A stretch of 64,000 nucleotides of DNA. Origin: Tretioscincus oriximinensis (lineage: Eukaryota; Chordata; Lepidosauria; Squamata; Gymnophthalmidae). Positions 11,330 through 21,639 of this stretch are shown here, one piece after another. The DNA lies in the NCBI GenBank assembly GCA_022410635.1, contig JAJVDF010000452.1, forward strand, positions 599,577 through 663,576, in the 5' to 3' direction. The position numbers were made by a program, and so were the translations under genes. Position 1 is the stretch's first letter. Each line of letters begins with the position of its first letter. Below the pieces are notes generated by a model, which was not told where the DNA came from, did no database searches, and was given only the letters and a program-made list of their open reading frames with translations.

Positions 11330-11800
11330 ATTTTCAAATAAACAAACTGGTTGAATGTGTACAACAAAAGAATAAACTATTAAAGTAAAACATACAGAAC
11401 AGCAGTGTAACAGCAGATAAATGTGGTTGACANTCTAGAAGCCTCTAGGCCTAAGGGAAACCATACACAAAGTTCTTCCTCCCAGCTTTTTTATTATTGT
11501 CACTATATCTCAATTTAGCTCCACCCACTCCAGTCAGATTCAATGAGACGAACCCCTGCTAGTTTAACAGATCAAGGACAAAGGGCCTGAGTCTCCTCCC
11601 TTCTTATAGGCCACTTTTGAAGCCTGATTGGCTACTCCTAGCTATGTCCCCCTCCCAACTGGTGAAGAGCAAAATCCACACCCCCTCCCTGGACTCTGCC
11701 TTTCTCCTCCCCTAGGAGATACATAAACTTAAAAATACAAACCTAAAATGGATGCCGCAAAACAAAATGGCTTCTAGGAATTGTTCCCATTTGCGGATGA
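11330..11800 (-). mobile_element. LTR-like promoter module
   Basis: Read on the minus strand, this GC-richer island has the order expected of an LTR: a CCAAT box (AGCCAATCAGG, about 11625), then CCTATAAGAAG about 20 bases on, then a pyrimidine-rich segment and an AATAAA-type word (near 11495). No open frame, primer-binding site or paired copy was found, so terminal TG/CA limits are unknown. It could be a solo LTR or another promoter-bearing repeat. Confidence 0.35.
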
Positions 11801-12690
11801 GAAGAAATATTTCTTGCCTTCCATACTCCATAAAAAAGAGTTCTTACTCTTAATACAAAAATAGGAAGGATGGAAAATTTGTATTCTAGCATGTTTGCCC
11901 CCCCAATTCTAACTCTTGACTACACTTAGGAGTCAATGTGAAACTGATATTAGATATTCAGGTACTTATTTTTTACTATGAGATATTAATGACTAAATTC
12001 ATATTTCAGTAATGTTGTTGATGAAGAAGTCTTCATAATTGAAAAAGAACACTAGCTGGCTAACTGTCAGAAAATCATCCCGAAACCGTTCATTCTAAAG
12101 CACAACAATCTTGGAGTAGGCCCTGTGGACTCGGAGGGAAGTATCGCTTGATAAATCTGTTCAAAAGCAATGAATAGTGCAGCAGCTCTGGGATGAAACA
12201 GGCTTTTATGTCATGAGATTATCTAATGTTGGTGGCTTTAAGTGGCTCTAGAGATGTTGAGCTGAAAAACATACGCTTTGCCATCCATGAAGTAATTTTT
12301 ATGTACCTGAATCCATGATTGAATATGACAGAATGTGGCATCTCCACGTACAATAGAAGGAGAAATTCGTGTTTACGCTCCTGTAGTTGAGGGACTGGTG
12401 TGTGAAAATATCCGTCTATTGGAGGCAATTCAGACTTCTGATTTGTGACCTATTTGCTTTCTATTTGTTTATTTTTTCAAGGTCATGTCTGAAATTTGAA
12501 AGTGGACCCATCCTAATTCACTGCCAGCCTCTATGAATATAATTACTTATGTCCAGAAAAAAGATCATACTAGCTGTGTAAGTATGACAGTACATCATTA
12601 TGCACCCTTTGTATTCAAGTATAATCTGTTGGTGTGACTTTGTTCCTTTTTACAAAGATGAACGTATCTACTTAGTGCAGTTGTTATATT
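11801..12690. other. No gene recognised
   Basis: No coding or repeat signature is visible in this stretch. Confidence 0.4.
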
Positions 12691-12691
12691 G

Positions 12692-12912
12692 TAGGTAGGC
12701 TGACCAGATGACCCCTTTATTGGGGGGGGGGATTGAAAACCCGGTTTTGGGGTGCTTCCCGTTTTTTTCTGAGGAAATTCTTTTTCAAAAAAAAACTTTT
12801 TTTGCTGAGGAATATTTTTTTTCAAAAAATTCCTCAGAAATAAACGGGAAGCACCCCAAAACCAGGTTTTCAACCCCCCCCCCCCCCCGGGGTCATCTGG
12901 TCAGCCTACCTA
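12692..12912. mobile_element. Nearly perfect palindromic MITE (221 bp)
   Basis: The element starts TAGGTAGGCTGACCAGATGA and ends with its exact reverse complement, and the match continues inwards through a G (left) or C (right) homopolymer, GGTTTTGGGGTGCTTCCCG and CTGAGGAA, to a centre near 12802. The whole element is thus one long hairpin. Relatives lie at 51155-51344 and, in a longer form, at 1174-1696 and 55878-56407. It encodes no transposase. The open frames on both strands are translations of the palindrome. Confidence 0.9.
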
Positions 12913-13759
12913 GTTACAAAGAAAAATCAAGTTTGTTCTTATTGTCTTATTTCTGAAGGAGGCATATACGTTGGAAGGAAAAAGTGAAGAAGAATTTTAG
13001 TGTTGCCTACAGTAACAAGAGTTATTTTAATTTACAAACATAGATTATAAATGGCAGTGGGTTAACTTTATAAAGTCTCTTTGTTATGAGTATGATACCA
13101 AATATTTTTTTCTGAAGGATAGATGTTTTTAAAGGTGGATTTGATATTGCTTATGTAATAAAACTTTAACTTCTACTTCAGCATTACCTAGATTTGTCCC
13201 TGAGCAAATGACAAAGCATGCAGCACAATTATTTATATCATTAATATATACACATGGGTGNTGTCCTTTTTGTAGGGAAGAGAGAGTAGAGGAAATAAGA
13301 TGGGTAAATGGACATTTGTAAATTTGGATTTGTTGTTGTAATTGTATTTGTAGTTTNTTTTTTTTAAAGAATTACAGTTATTATTCCTTGACTTTGGTCA
13401 CATCTAGAGGAGCCAATGGGAATTGTTTTCCCCAAAAAACAGAAAGCCCAGCTAGGGAAGAATCAGACTAAAAAGGGGTAATATATATCCCTGTAAAGTT
13501 AGTGGACATTCAGGGTGTCTGGCTGTTGGCCTGTTTAACTATTTTGCTCAGCCAAAAATAATCGACATCTCGTGTGCCAGCTAGTTTTTGTTTTTCTAAT
13601 TTTGTAGCCGAATGACAGATCTGTTCAGAACTTCAAAGAATGAAGAGGAACCAGTGTTTGTCAATTCCAGGGATTCCTAGATGTGTCCTCAGTTGCCAAG
13701 TACTACTAGGTGCTGCTGAAAAATGTTTGTTGTTCTGTTCCCAAGCTGTTATCTATTTG
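12913..13759. other. No gene recognised
   Basis: AT-rich sequence; no supported feature apart from T-rich runs near 13357. Confidence 0.4.
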
Positions 13760-13775
13760 GGTTTTATTTTCTTGT

Positions 13776-14060
13776 CAAGGACAGAAAGTGAAACTCTCAA
13801 ACTCAATTCAACAAAAAAGGTTTATTTTAAAATAAAGATAGAAAACTATTTTCTTCCAAGTCTGTTTTCAAGTACTTGCTTACTTGGAGTCCTTTTTTGT
13901 CTTTGAGTTTCTTATCTTTCACTCAGAGTTTCTTTAGCACTTTGACATCTGAAGCTCTCTCCAGCTCTGTTACACCCAAACTAAAAAGAATCAGGAAGGG
14001 GAGGAAATATAACAAAAACTTAAGGATGTCCCACCAGAATTCTTAAAGGGTCAGGGTCTA
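13776..14060 (-). mobile_element. LTR-like 3' segment, family unknown
   Basis: On the minus strand the sequence ends with an AATAAA polyadenylation word (in AAAATAAACC, near 13828), followed by a T-rich stretch and TTTCACTTTCTGTCC up to a TTGACA end near 13776, as in an R-U5 region. It sits where the 3' LTR of the neighbouring gypsy element would be expected. It does not match that element's 5' LTR candidate at 16556-16843, so it is probably a separate insertion. Confidence 0.3.
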
Positions 14061-14304
14061 AATAAGGTACCATCCCAGAGTAACTGTTCAAAGTCAACTA
14101 AGTCCCACATTAAACCATGGGGATAACTAAATAGAATAAAAAAAGAATAAAAGTCTCATGGGACTTAGTTGCTTGAAAAACTAAATAAGCAATCCTGAAA
14201 TGATTCATTAGACTCTTTTGAAATGGGATATAATTCCTGAGGTAGAGTCATTACTTGATTGATTCATAGTTGTTATTTCCTGCAACTGGGGGGTGGGCGG
14301 AGAC

Positions 14305-14830
14305 AGAGACCAGAAACATAGATGGCTTTAAAATGTGAAACGGCGGTGGAAGCATTGACAGAGTTATTGTTAGCAAAGTCACAGAGAGACAGGATAGAAA
14401 CCCAATCAGATTGTTGAAAATTGATGTAGGATCTCAACAAACGGGTCACGGTAATTAGAATCCTCTCAGATTGGTCATGAGTTGGGATGAAAAGCTGAAT
14501 TGAAGGCCANCTGCGAACCCAAAGGTTTAGTGAAGGCCCGCCAGAAGCGAGCTGTCACCTGGGGACCATGATCTGAGACGATGCATTCGGAAACACCATG
14601 TAGACAGAAGACATTGTCCAGGAACAAATGAGCCAGGTGAGGTGCCGATGATAAAGATCTCAGGGGGGTGAAGTGGGCCATGTTGGAGAAGTGGTCCATG
14701 ATACAACAGATAACGGACATCCCACCAGAGATAGGCAGACCAAATTTAGAGACAATGGAAGAGTCAATAAAGGTGTTGCAAGCCCCAGAATCCACCATGG
14801 CTTGCACACAGATCTCGGTGGAGCCAGGAA
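14305..14830 (-). pseudogene. pol: Protease-integrase remnant of Ty3/gypsy pol
   Basis: The aspartic protease start is seen as VDSGACNTFID (active-site D-S-G). About 20 residues later the same frame reads as integrase: IMDHFSNMAHF with the first catalytic Asp, then IVSDHGPQ with the second Asp. After a one-base frameshift near 14478 the frame continues with QSER, which carries the expected catalytic Glu (codon at 14465-14467), then INFQQSDWVS and NNNSVNAST. Integrase normally lies more than a kilobase after the protease, so reverse transcriptase and RNase H have been deleted. A stop codon follows HPNS in the first frame. Not functional. Confidence 0.88.
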
Positions 14831-15137
14831 GGGAGATCCATTAAGCCAAAATAAGGTGGGCTGATAGAGGAGTAGGGTCCTGGGAAGTTGAAGCCCCACT
14901 GGCGGACCTCACAGCTGGGGGCTGTCATTTCCCAAAGTTCCTGAAGATGAAGCAGAAAAAGTGGTAGACTCTACAGGAAAAGGAACCAGGGCCAAAGCAG
15001 AGTGAGAGGGATGCCCCATCAGAGTGGAGGAAGAGGAACGACTGCAGTCCTGAGAAGACCTAGATGGAGCAGAGGGTTGAGGTCTAGGAGGAGCCTGTTG
15101 GTGGCTAGAAGTANGCAGAGCTGAGGACTGATGTCAG

Positions 15138-16535
15138 GCCGGGCAGTCCTGCAAAGGGTGGTCAGGGCTAGAGCAGTAAAGGCACAAATTGAGGTCCTTC
15201 CTTCTTTGCTTCTGTCTCTGAAAGTCAGGTGTGGCAAGGCAGCTGAGAGGAAGAGGAATCAGAAGGGGTGGTGGCAATGNTGATGGGAAGGGCCAGACCT
15301 TGGTGTTGGAAAGAGGCCAGTCTTACCTCCATAACAGAAGCAAGGAGAATCCAACCATGGAGAGTGATGGGTTGGACTCAGTTAGCTGCCAGCATGCGAA
15401 TGGGAATGGAGAGACCATCACAGAATCTCATAGTGAGGGTGAAATCACCAAGCAAAGGTACATCTTTGAGGCAAGGGTTCTGAACTCAGCTGCATAATCC
15501 ACAACTGGGTGGGAACCTAGCTGATGGAAGAAAGCCTTTGATAGAACCACTCCTCCCATGCTGCATTGTGGAAATATCAATGAGGTCATTGAGGAATGCC
15601 TGGAGTGATTGGTTGCAGTGGGGGGTAAGGCACCAGGAGACAGTCCAAGTGACGGAGTGACCTGAAAGTTTCCCTATGGCAAAACCCAGTTTTACCTCTT
15701 CATTTGGAAATTGTGCATGACGAGAATGTATATTTAGAGATACCTTGAGTACAAATTTCCTGATTTGCTTAGGGTTGCCAGAAAAGACGGGCGGTTCCAC
15801 AGCAGCAGGAAGAAATCGGTCATGCTGGGGAGGAAATGGTGCAGGTAGCAGGGGACTAGCTGGCAGTGGAGCAGTTGGTGCTGGAGCTGGCGGTAGGGAA
15901 GACAGCGGTTGTTGTGGAGTAGGTGCAGCAGGGCCCTGAGCAGGTGGGGCTGGCTGCCAATGACGGGAAGTAGGAGAGACGGGTGGTGGCATGCATGATG
16001 TATCCTGGGTAAAAATGTCAAATCTCTTTGGAGTTGCTCCCAAGTCATAAAGGACAGAGGAGGGAAGGAACATCTGAGAGATATGGTGGTTGGTGGTGGT
16101 CGCAGTTCATGTGGGGGGTAGAAAAGATCTTGCAAAGGGAGCATTAACAGGTGGGAAGCATAAAGCTCTCCCACTACTCTTAGTTAGAAGTGAGTCATGT
16201 GCTCTTTCCACATGGCCTTCTAAAAAGCTTCTACTGTGGATAATTGAGGAGTCCCATGGTGGGAGGTAGGAAGCCTCAGAAAAACCCAGTGGGGCTGCAA
16301 TCCCTCCAGGCAGCGGTGCTGCAAATCCGATATGGGGTAAGGGNCTAGTGTTACCTTGCAAAGTCAGATGCTGCACATGAGGCTGGAAGTCTGTCAGTGA
16401 ACAAAATTCAGTNCCATTCGTGTCCTCATGCTGGGGTTGATGAGAAGCTGGGCTGGAAAAATCCTGCTGCTGGTACCCTCTGTCTCTTGGCATGTTTTGG
16501 TCCTGTCCAGTCGGTCNCAGGGCCGTTCGATCCAT
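15138..16535 (-). pseudogene. gag: Gag remnant of Ty3/gypsy element
   Basis: The start codon at 16535 opens a Gln/Pro-rich N-terminus. A proline-rich linker (PAPTAPLPASPLLPAPFPPQ) leads to a capsid-like domain beginning EPPVFSGNPKQIRKFV. After a stop near 15486 the same domain continues as VVDYAAEFRTLASK. At 15144-15186 a perfect CCHC zinc knuckle is seen (C-x2-C-x4-H-x4-C, reading CLYCSSPDHPLQDC). Several frameshifts and stops break the reading frame, and the start of gag is about 20 bases inside the LTR candidate. Confidence 0.82.
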
Positions 16536-16555
16536 ACTGTGGCTCTACTTCTTTC

Positions 16556-16843
16556 TGTTAGCTTATAATGGAGTGTCGGTTGAGAGAATAGATAAAGAGA
16601 ACAAGGTCTTCTGTAATCTGTCATTTTATTGAAGGCAGAAGCAGGCAAAATTATCTCAGCAAGCCAGCACTAATTGAGTAATCAATCAAAGAAGTAGAGC
16701 ACTCTTAATGGATAAGCAACAGTTTATAAACTTATTCTTCACTCCTTTCCAGGTGTGGTCATAAAGCAAAGTAGGCGGCAAACTGCTAGAAGGCAGCAAT
16801 AAAAGTGAAAGTAAAAAAGGTTAACTCTTTCATAACCCTGACA
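16556..16843 (-). repeat. Candidate 5' LTR of the gypsy element
   Basis: On the minus strand the segment begins TGTCAGGGTTATG and ends CTAACA, fitting TG...CA termini. It carries TTTATAAACTG as a possible TATA region and CAATAAAATGA as a polyadenylation signal, and lies directly before gag. The inner border is uncertain because only some 20 bases separate it from the gag start and no convincing primer-binding site is seen. No second copy exists in the window to confirm the ends. Confidence 0.55.
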
Positions 16844-17009
16844 AAAGGAGATAGAATCATTACTTTTAGGAAGCTAAAGGATGAAGTAGATAAATCAAAT
16901 TGAGTTTAAACCTTCAGAGGTTCTCAGTACCCTCCACAGATTCTTTTTCAGCCCTTAAGAAGCCATAAATCAAAATTGGTACTTTAGGCATGCCAAATGA
17001 TTCTAATAC

Positions 17010-17900
17010 ATTTGAGTGGGCATCAAAGAGGCAAATGCACTTCAATTTAAGCAAGTGCAAGGTCATGCACATTGGGGCAAACAACCCCAACTACTCCTAC
17101 CACCTGATGGGAACCAACCTTTCTGTGACCGAGCAAGAAAAGGATCTTGGGGTGTTGGTGGACAATTCAATGAAGATGTCAACCCAGTGTGCAGCAGCAG
17201 CAAAAAAGGTAAATTCCATGTTGGGGATAATTAGGAAAGGAATCTAAAACANGTCAGTAAATGTTGTTTTNCCTCTTTATAAATCTGTGGTGAGGCCACA
17301 TTTGGAGTACTGTGTTCAATTCTGGTCACCACATCTCAAGAGGGATATTTTGGAACTGGAGAATGTGCAGAAAAGGGCAACAAAAATGATCAAAGGTCTG
17401 GAGCACCTTCCTTATGAAGTCAGGCTGCAACATCTGGGCCTCTTCAGCCTCGAAAGGTGACGTTTGAGAGGTGATCTGATTGAAGTGTACAAAATCATGC
17501 ATGGGATGGACAGGGTGAATAGAGAAAAATGATAGGTAGAAAAGTGAGAACAGACAAAGGAAAGTATTTTTTCACCCCGAGGGTCATAGGCCTGTNGAAT
17601 TTACTTCTTGAAGAGGTAGTGGTAGCTAACAGCTTGGATAGTTTCAAGAGAGGACTAGACAGGTTTATGGACACCAAGAGTATAAATGGATACTAGAATG
17701 GATGTCTGGATGTTGCCTCCGGGATAGAGCAACAGACAGGACTCCTGTGATACCATTTGCAGGGAGTCATGAACAGGTGCATATTTTGCTTTCTTCTGTT
17801 TGGACTGCCCAGGTGNATCTGGTGGGCCTCTGTGTGTGACAGAATGCTGGACTTGATGGGCTGTGGCCTTATCCAGGATGGCTCTTCTTATGTTCTTATA
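17010..17900 (+). mobile_element. CR1/L3-type LINE, 3' half with RT C-terminus
   Basis: A 5'-truncated LINE. The frame at 17010-17247 reads as the end of the reverse transcriptase and its thumb (HFNLSKCKVMHIG, then KDLGVLVD and AAKKVNSMLGIIRKG). After a frameshift it continues as [34 protein letters not shown] and LRGDLIEVYKIMHGMD up to about 17515. The 3' untranslated region then runs to the short TTCTTATG-like tail at 17890-17900. The protein wording is that of the CR1/L3 clade. Stops and Ns show it is inactive. Confidence 0.92.
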
Positions 17901-20810
17901 TAACTTAGCTATGGATCACTCATTTGAACATTTCANCACTCTTTTAAACAATAACTCCTTATTTTGTTGCTCTCACCTTGTTCATAATGCTTGGAATGAA
18001 ATGCAAACGCTTGCATTTCTGGCTCNCTGCCTACTTCTGTTTCATAGTTGATCCATACTGTATAATTGTGTAATCATTTAATTACATTCGCTCATATAAA
18101 ACTAAACATAAAAAATGGTACCCAGTTAGGTGAAGATTGCTCTGGAAAAAAAATAATTCAGGTAAATATTGAAACATACCTATTATTGGCTCTGATGGGC
18201 TTAAGTTAGATTGTCTTTCTAAGGGAGTTATAATGTGAAATCTATTGATAATACAAAACATTTAGAAAATCATAATCAATGAGGAAGCATAATATTTCAG
18301 CCAAACTCAGACACAACATTTATAAAAATGAACAAGCTAGTCTGTGGCTCATAAAATCCATTTTATGCTGGATTAGAAAGGAATGTTTATGACAAACACT
18401 GTGAAAAAGGAAGGGGAACTCCTAACCATTTCCACACTTATACGTAGGGAATGGAAGACTGCTTCCTCTGCTTGTGGAAAGACCATTATCATCCTGGTTG
18501 CAGGTTTGTGATAAAGTGCGGATCTTGTGAGAAGGGCTTTCCACTTTCAGTCACTGATCAGTCTGCCCAAATTTTGTTGTGATTGAGAGAGGGGATGTGT
18601 GGTCTTGGAGTGTCAGATCCATACTAAAGGCCTGTTGCAATAACTCACTCTTTCTCTTGAGTTGTTCCTTCTACCTCTAGACGGCTTTTAAGAAGTCAAT
18701 GGATAGTAAGTAGTATGAATAGAGAACATTTCTAGGTGTCTGAGAAATCCTGGTAGAATTGATGATCCATTCCTACCAAGTGCCTATTCCATTGGCCAGA
18801 CTGTTCCATTGGATTGCTGGACTACTACTTGAGGGCAAAATGATGATGGAGAAATTTTATTCTTTTTACCACCACCACTGCCACATGATACGTGCAATAA
18901 TATGCTCTAATCTGTGCTTGGTCAGACTCATGTTGGGATTTATGCTGCCTGTACTCTAGCCATCAGCCTTCCTCTTTCAGCGCTGGTACCTCCATGGAAT
19001 ACTAAGGTGGTTTATATACCCCACAAATATACTCAGGCTCTTGGAAGCAATGTCCAGATTTGGTAGGTTTATCAGGGCATGCTCCATCTTCACATTTGAA
19101 GAACATCACTGAAAACTAGAAAAAAACTTTCCACCCACTCCATGTTTCCCCCTGATTTTCAGTTCAGTTCTTCAGAACTGAAGATCATTTAAAAGCATTT
19201 TGGCTACAGCCCCAAAGAACTGTGGGAAGCCAGGTACCATTGACCCAGCTCAGGTATAGTTTTGGGAATGCCTCAGTTGGCGATTTACCACAATAATCTT
19301 CAGGACTTGTAATTTCAAAATCTTCTTAGTCTTCTTCCCTCAATCTTCTCAAATGTATTCAATTTTCATTGTCTATTGTTTTCCCTCATCGCATACCAAA
19401 AGTATATTAAAATGCCTTTTCCCTGTAACATTACACTTAGCTGCATCAGTTAGAAAGAGCAGACCTGAGGCCACTCCTGCACCTTTCTGAGAGATTGGTT
19501 TTATTGGCTCTATTGGATATGATCAATGAGAAAAGGCAGTCCAAGTGCTGTGACTATTAAAGGAGTATTTGGACATATGAGAGTAGAATGAAGCTGTGAT
19601 AGGACACAGCAAAAACAAAAACAAAAAACACATTGCAACTCCGAAGTGACTTCAAGACGCCTTAGAGAAGGTTCTAAGATGTGCTTGTTCACTTGTCTAC
19701 TCCCCTTACTTTAATCAGTGTTCATTGATTTAAAAATATTGATTAGAGAAGAGTTGAGATGGGATCATCGGAATCATTGAGTTGAGATGGGATCATTGTA
19801 TCTCTGAAGTGACTGTAGGCTGCAAATTTCTAAGCAAATTTCCTTTCTGCATGGATTATTTCTCAGTACAGGGATCTGACAAGCTTANGTTGGATAGAGA
19901 CTGAGCAAGATTCACCGTGGCCTTTTCTTAGCCTTCTCTAACACATATTTGATAGGTTCATATTGAGATATAATCCAGAATAAGATTGAATGTAGAAAGA
20001 GCACTAAACTCTAGGTCTACCATTAGTGGAATACTTCATCCTTCACTACAGTATCTCAGTTTGTGATTTAGTTTCTGTTTTAATTTAAAATGTCTATTTT
20101 TGTATTTCAAATGTCTATATGTTGCATTGCCCTGAGAACTTCAGATAACAGCTGGAACAAATTTAAATTGAGAAATAATTCAGAGTGGCCCCCTCTCATT
20201 GCTATGTGCCTGACTTTAATTCATACTAACAATGGTTAATACTTCTTGATGACAACCATTTATTTCATTCTCCAGAAGCCAATCAGACATGACTTGCATT
20301 TAAATATATTTCTTTTGAAGTGCTTTTTCTTCCCTAATACCTGATTTCAATTTAAACCAATATGTGATAAAATAGATGTATCTTTTATTATCCATTTTCA
20401 TGGCATGAGTAATTATCCTTCATTTCAAATTAAAAGGGGGCTTCTTACTATAATTTTNAAAAAGTATGCATCATCCTGAATTTCCCCGGTAAAGTATAAT
20501 TATAATTATATATAAAATAAATGCTCAATTCATGCATGTTTAATGAAATTGAGTAATGTTTTATTCTATAAACCACGATTAGCTTTAATTTGTTCTTCAT
20601 TTTAATTTTGAATTAGTTGAAACAATACATAGGGTGATTTTTTTTAAAAAAAAATTGTGAGCACAGAATGGAAGCAGTATGGAAGGTATTTACAGACTGG
20701 TTATATATAAATGCATGTTATTTTCTGTTTTAATACTTTGCACTTCATCAGTATAAATTGTTTCTGGTATGAACATGGATTATATTAATTTATATCTAAA
20801 TGAACGTGAC
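17901..20810. other. No gene recognised
   Basis: AT-rich, unique-looking sequence of 2.9 kb. I see no exon, RNA gene or transposon boundary. A repeated phrase GAGTTGAGATGGGATCAT occurs twice near 19750-19795. An A/T homopolymer pair lies at about 20638-20656. Confidence 0.4.
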
Positions 20811-21015
20811 CAGTTTAGTGTAGTNCTTAGAGTATCGAACTCTCACCTGGTAGTCTCCTGGTTCAGTTCCACACTCTTCCATGAAGCCATCTGGGTGACC
20901 TTGAGACAGACACAGTTCTTTAGAACTCTCTCAGCATCACTTACCTCAAAGGGTGTCTGTTGTGAAGAAAGCAACAAAAGCTATGTGCACCACCTTTGGT
21001 GAAAAAGGCATTATA
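20811..21015 (+). mobile_element. tRNA-derived SINE
   Basis: The head is tRNA-like, with an A-box region GTGTAGTNCTTAGAGTATCG and a B-box-like GGTTCAGTTCC 40 bases on. The conserved body follows: CATGAAGCCATCTGGGTGAC, a CACAGTTCTTTAGAACTCTC block and GGGTGTCTGTTGTGAAG. It ends in an ATC/ACC-rich tail. It shares these blocks with 40556-40800 and, in reverse, 52290-52532. A pol III transcript is expected in the family; this copy is diverged. Confidence 0.85.
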
Positions 21016-21134
21016 AATCATCATCATCACCATCATCACCACCACCACCACCACCACCCTGCTACAGCTACTGCTACAGCTACTGCTATGTTACAGCTAC
21101 TGCTACAGCTACTGCTACTGTTACAGCTACTGCT
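21016..21134. repeat. (ATC/ACC)n microsatellite and 12-bp minisatellite
   Basis: A run of ATC and ACC triplets (21016-21058) is followed by about six copies of a 12-base unit TACAGCTACTGC, some shortened. It is attached to the SINE tail, so it probably grew from it. The 224-codon open frame over this area starts with a poly-His stretch encoded by the triplets and is not a gene. Confidence 0.9.
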
Positions 21135-21454
21135 TCTACATATTACTATTTTTTCTGAACCACCATTGACTGATCAAAAATCCCCAATGGACTGTGTTTG
21201 GATATTGGCTGCCCTTATCCCTTCACTGAGCATTCTGTGTGAAGGAAGAGTGTTGTATTTACATGGACACCTTTTTGCAATTAGTATAGAAGCTGAGAGT
21301 GACATGGGCCATAGTGAAATTCTCTTTGATACATACATAACCTCTGTGCTTAAACAATTCCATTGGCTGCTGATCAACTACTGGACAAAAATCAAAATCC
21401 TCTGTTTCCTATATAATTATCTAACCAGCTTGGAACTTATAGTAGACAAATGTA

Positions 21455-21545
21455 GAACTTTAGTGCAAAGCTTACAGGGGAAAGTGCTTGGGAAGCAGAG
21501 AGTTGCTAGTTCAATCACCAGATTCTCCCACAAAGGTGAACAGCT
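21455..21545 (+). mobile_element. Possible tRNA-derived SINE relic
   Basis: The words AGTGCTTGGGAAGCAGAGAG and TTGCTAGTTCAATCACC resemble the B-box half of a tRNA-like SINE head, like 23590-23660. No tail or body is clear, so confidence is low. Confidence 0.35.
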
Positions 21546-21639
21546 TCAGTGTCACTGTTTGATGGTACTCAAGAAAAACAATAATCCGCATGTATATATA
21601 TATATATTTAATTTGGGAGTAAAGTGATTCAATTATCAG

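Larger units (their letters stand above)
14290..16843 (-). mobile_element. Ty3/gypsy (Sushi/chromovirus-like) retrotransposon, internally deleted
   Basis: Minus-strand element in the order candidate 5' LTR (16556-16843), gag with zinc knuckle (about 16535 to 15144), aspartic protease (about 14807-14730) and integrase (about 14725-14305). Reverse transcriptase and RNase H are missing: the protease runs straight into the integrase. The gag capsid and integrase wording match the Sushi-like Ty3/gypsy group that also gave rise to domesticated vertebrate genes. There are in-frame stops and frameshifts, so this is a dead copy. The 3' end is lost near 14290 and no matching 3' LTR was seen. Confidence 0.88.

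Noticed and set aside
15231..15497. Plus-strand frames over the gypsy element
   Set aside because: Antisense to readable gag on the minus strand; no support of their own.
21000..21060. CRISPR-like short repeats
   Set aside because: Simple triplet repeats with no spacers; the window is vertebrate DNA.
20953..21627. 224-codon open frame with a poly-His start
   Set aside because: The His run and the following Thr/Ala and Leu repeats are translations of the ATC/ACC and TACAGCTACTGC repeats next to a SINE. No domain or splice context.
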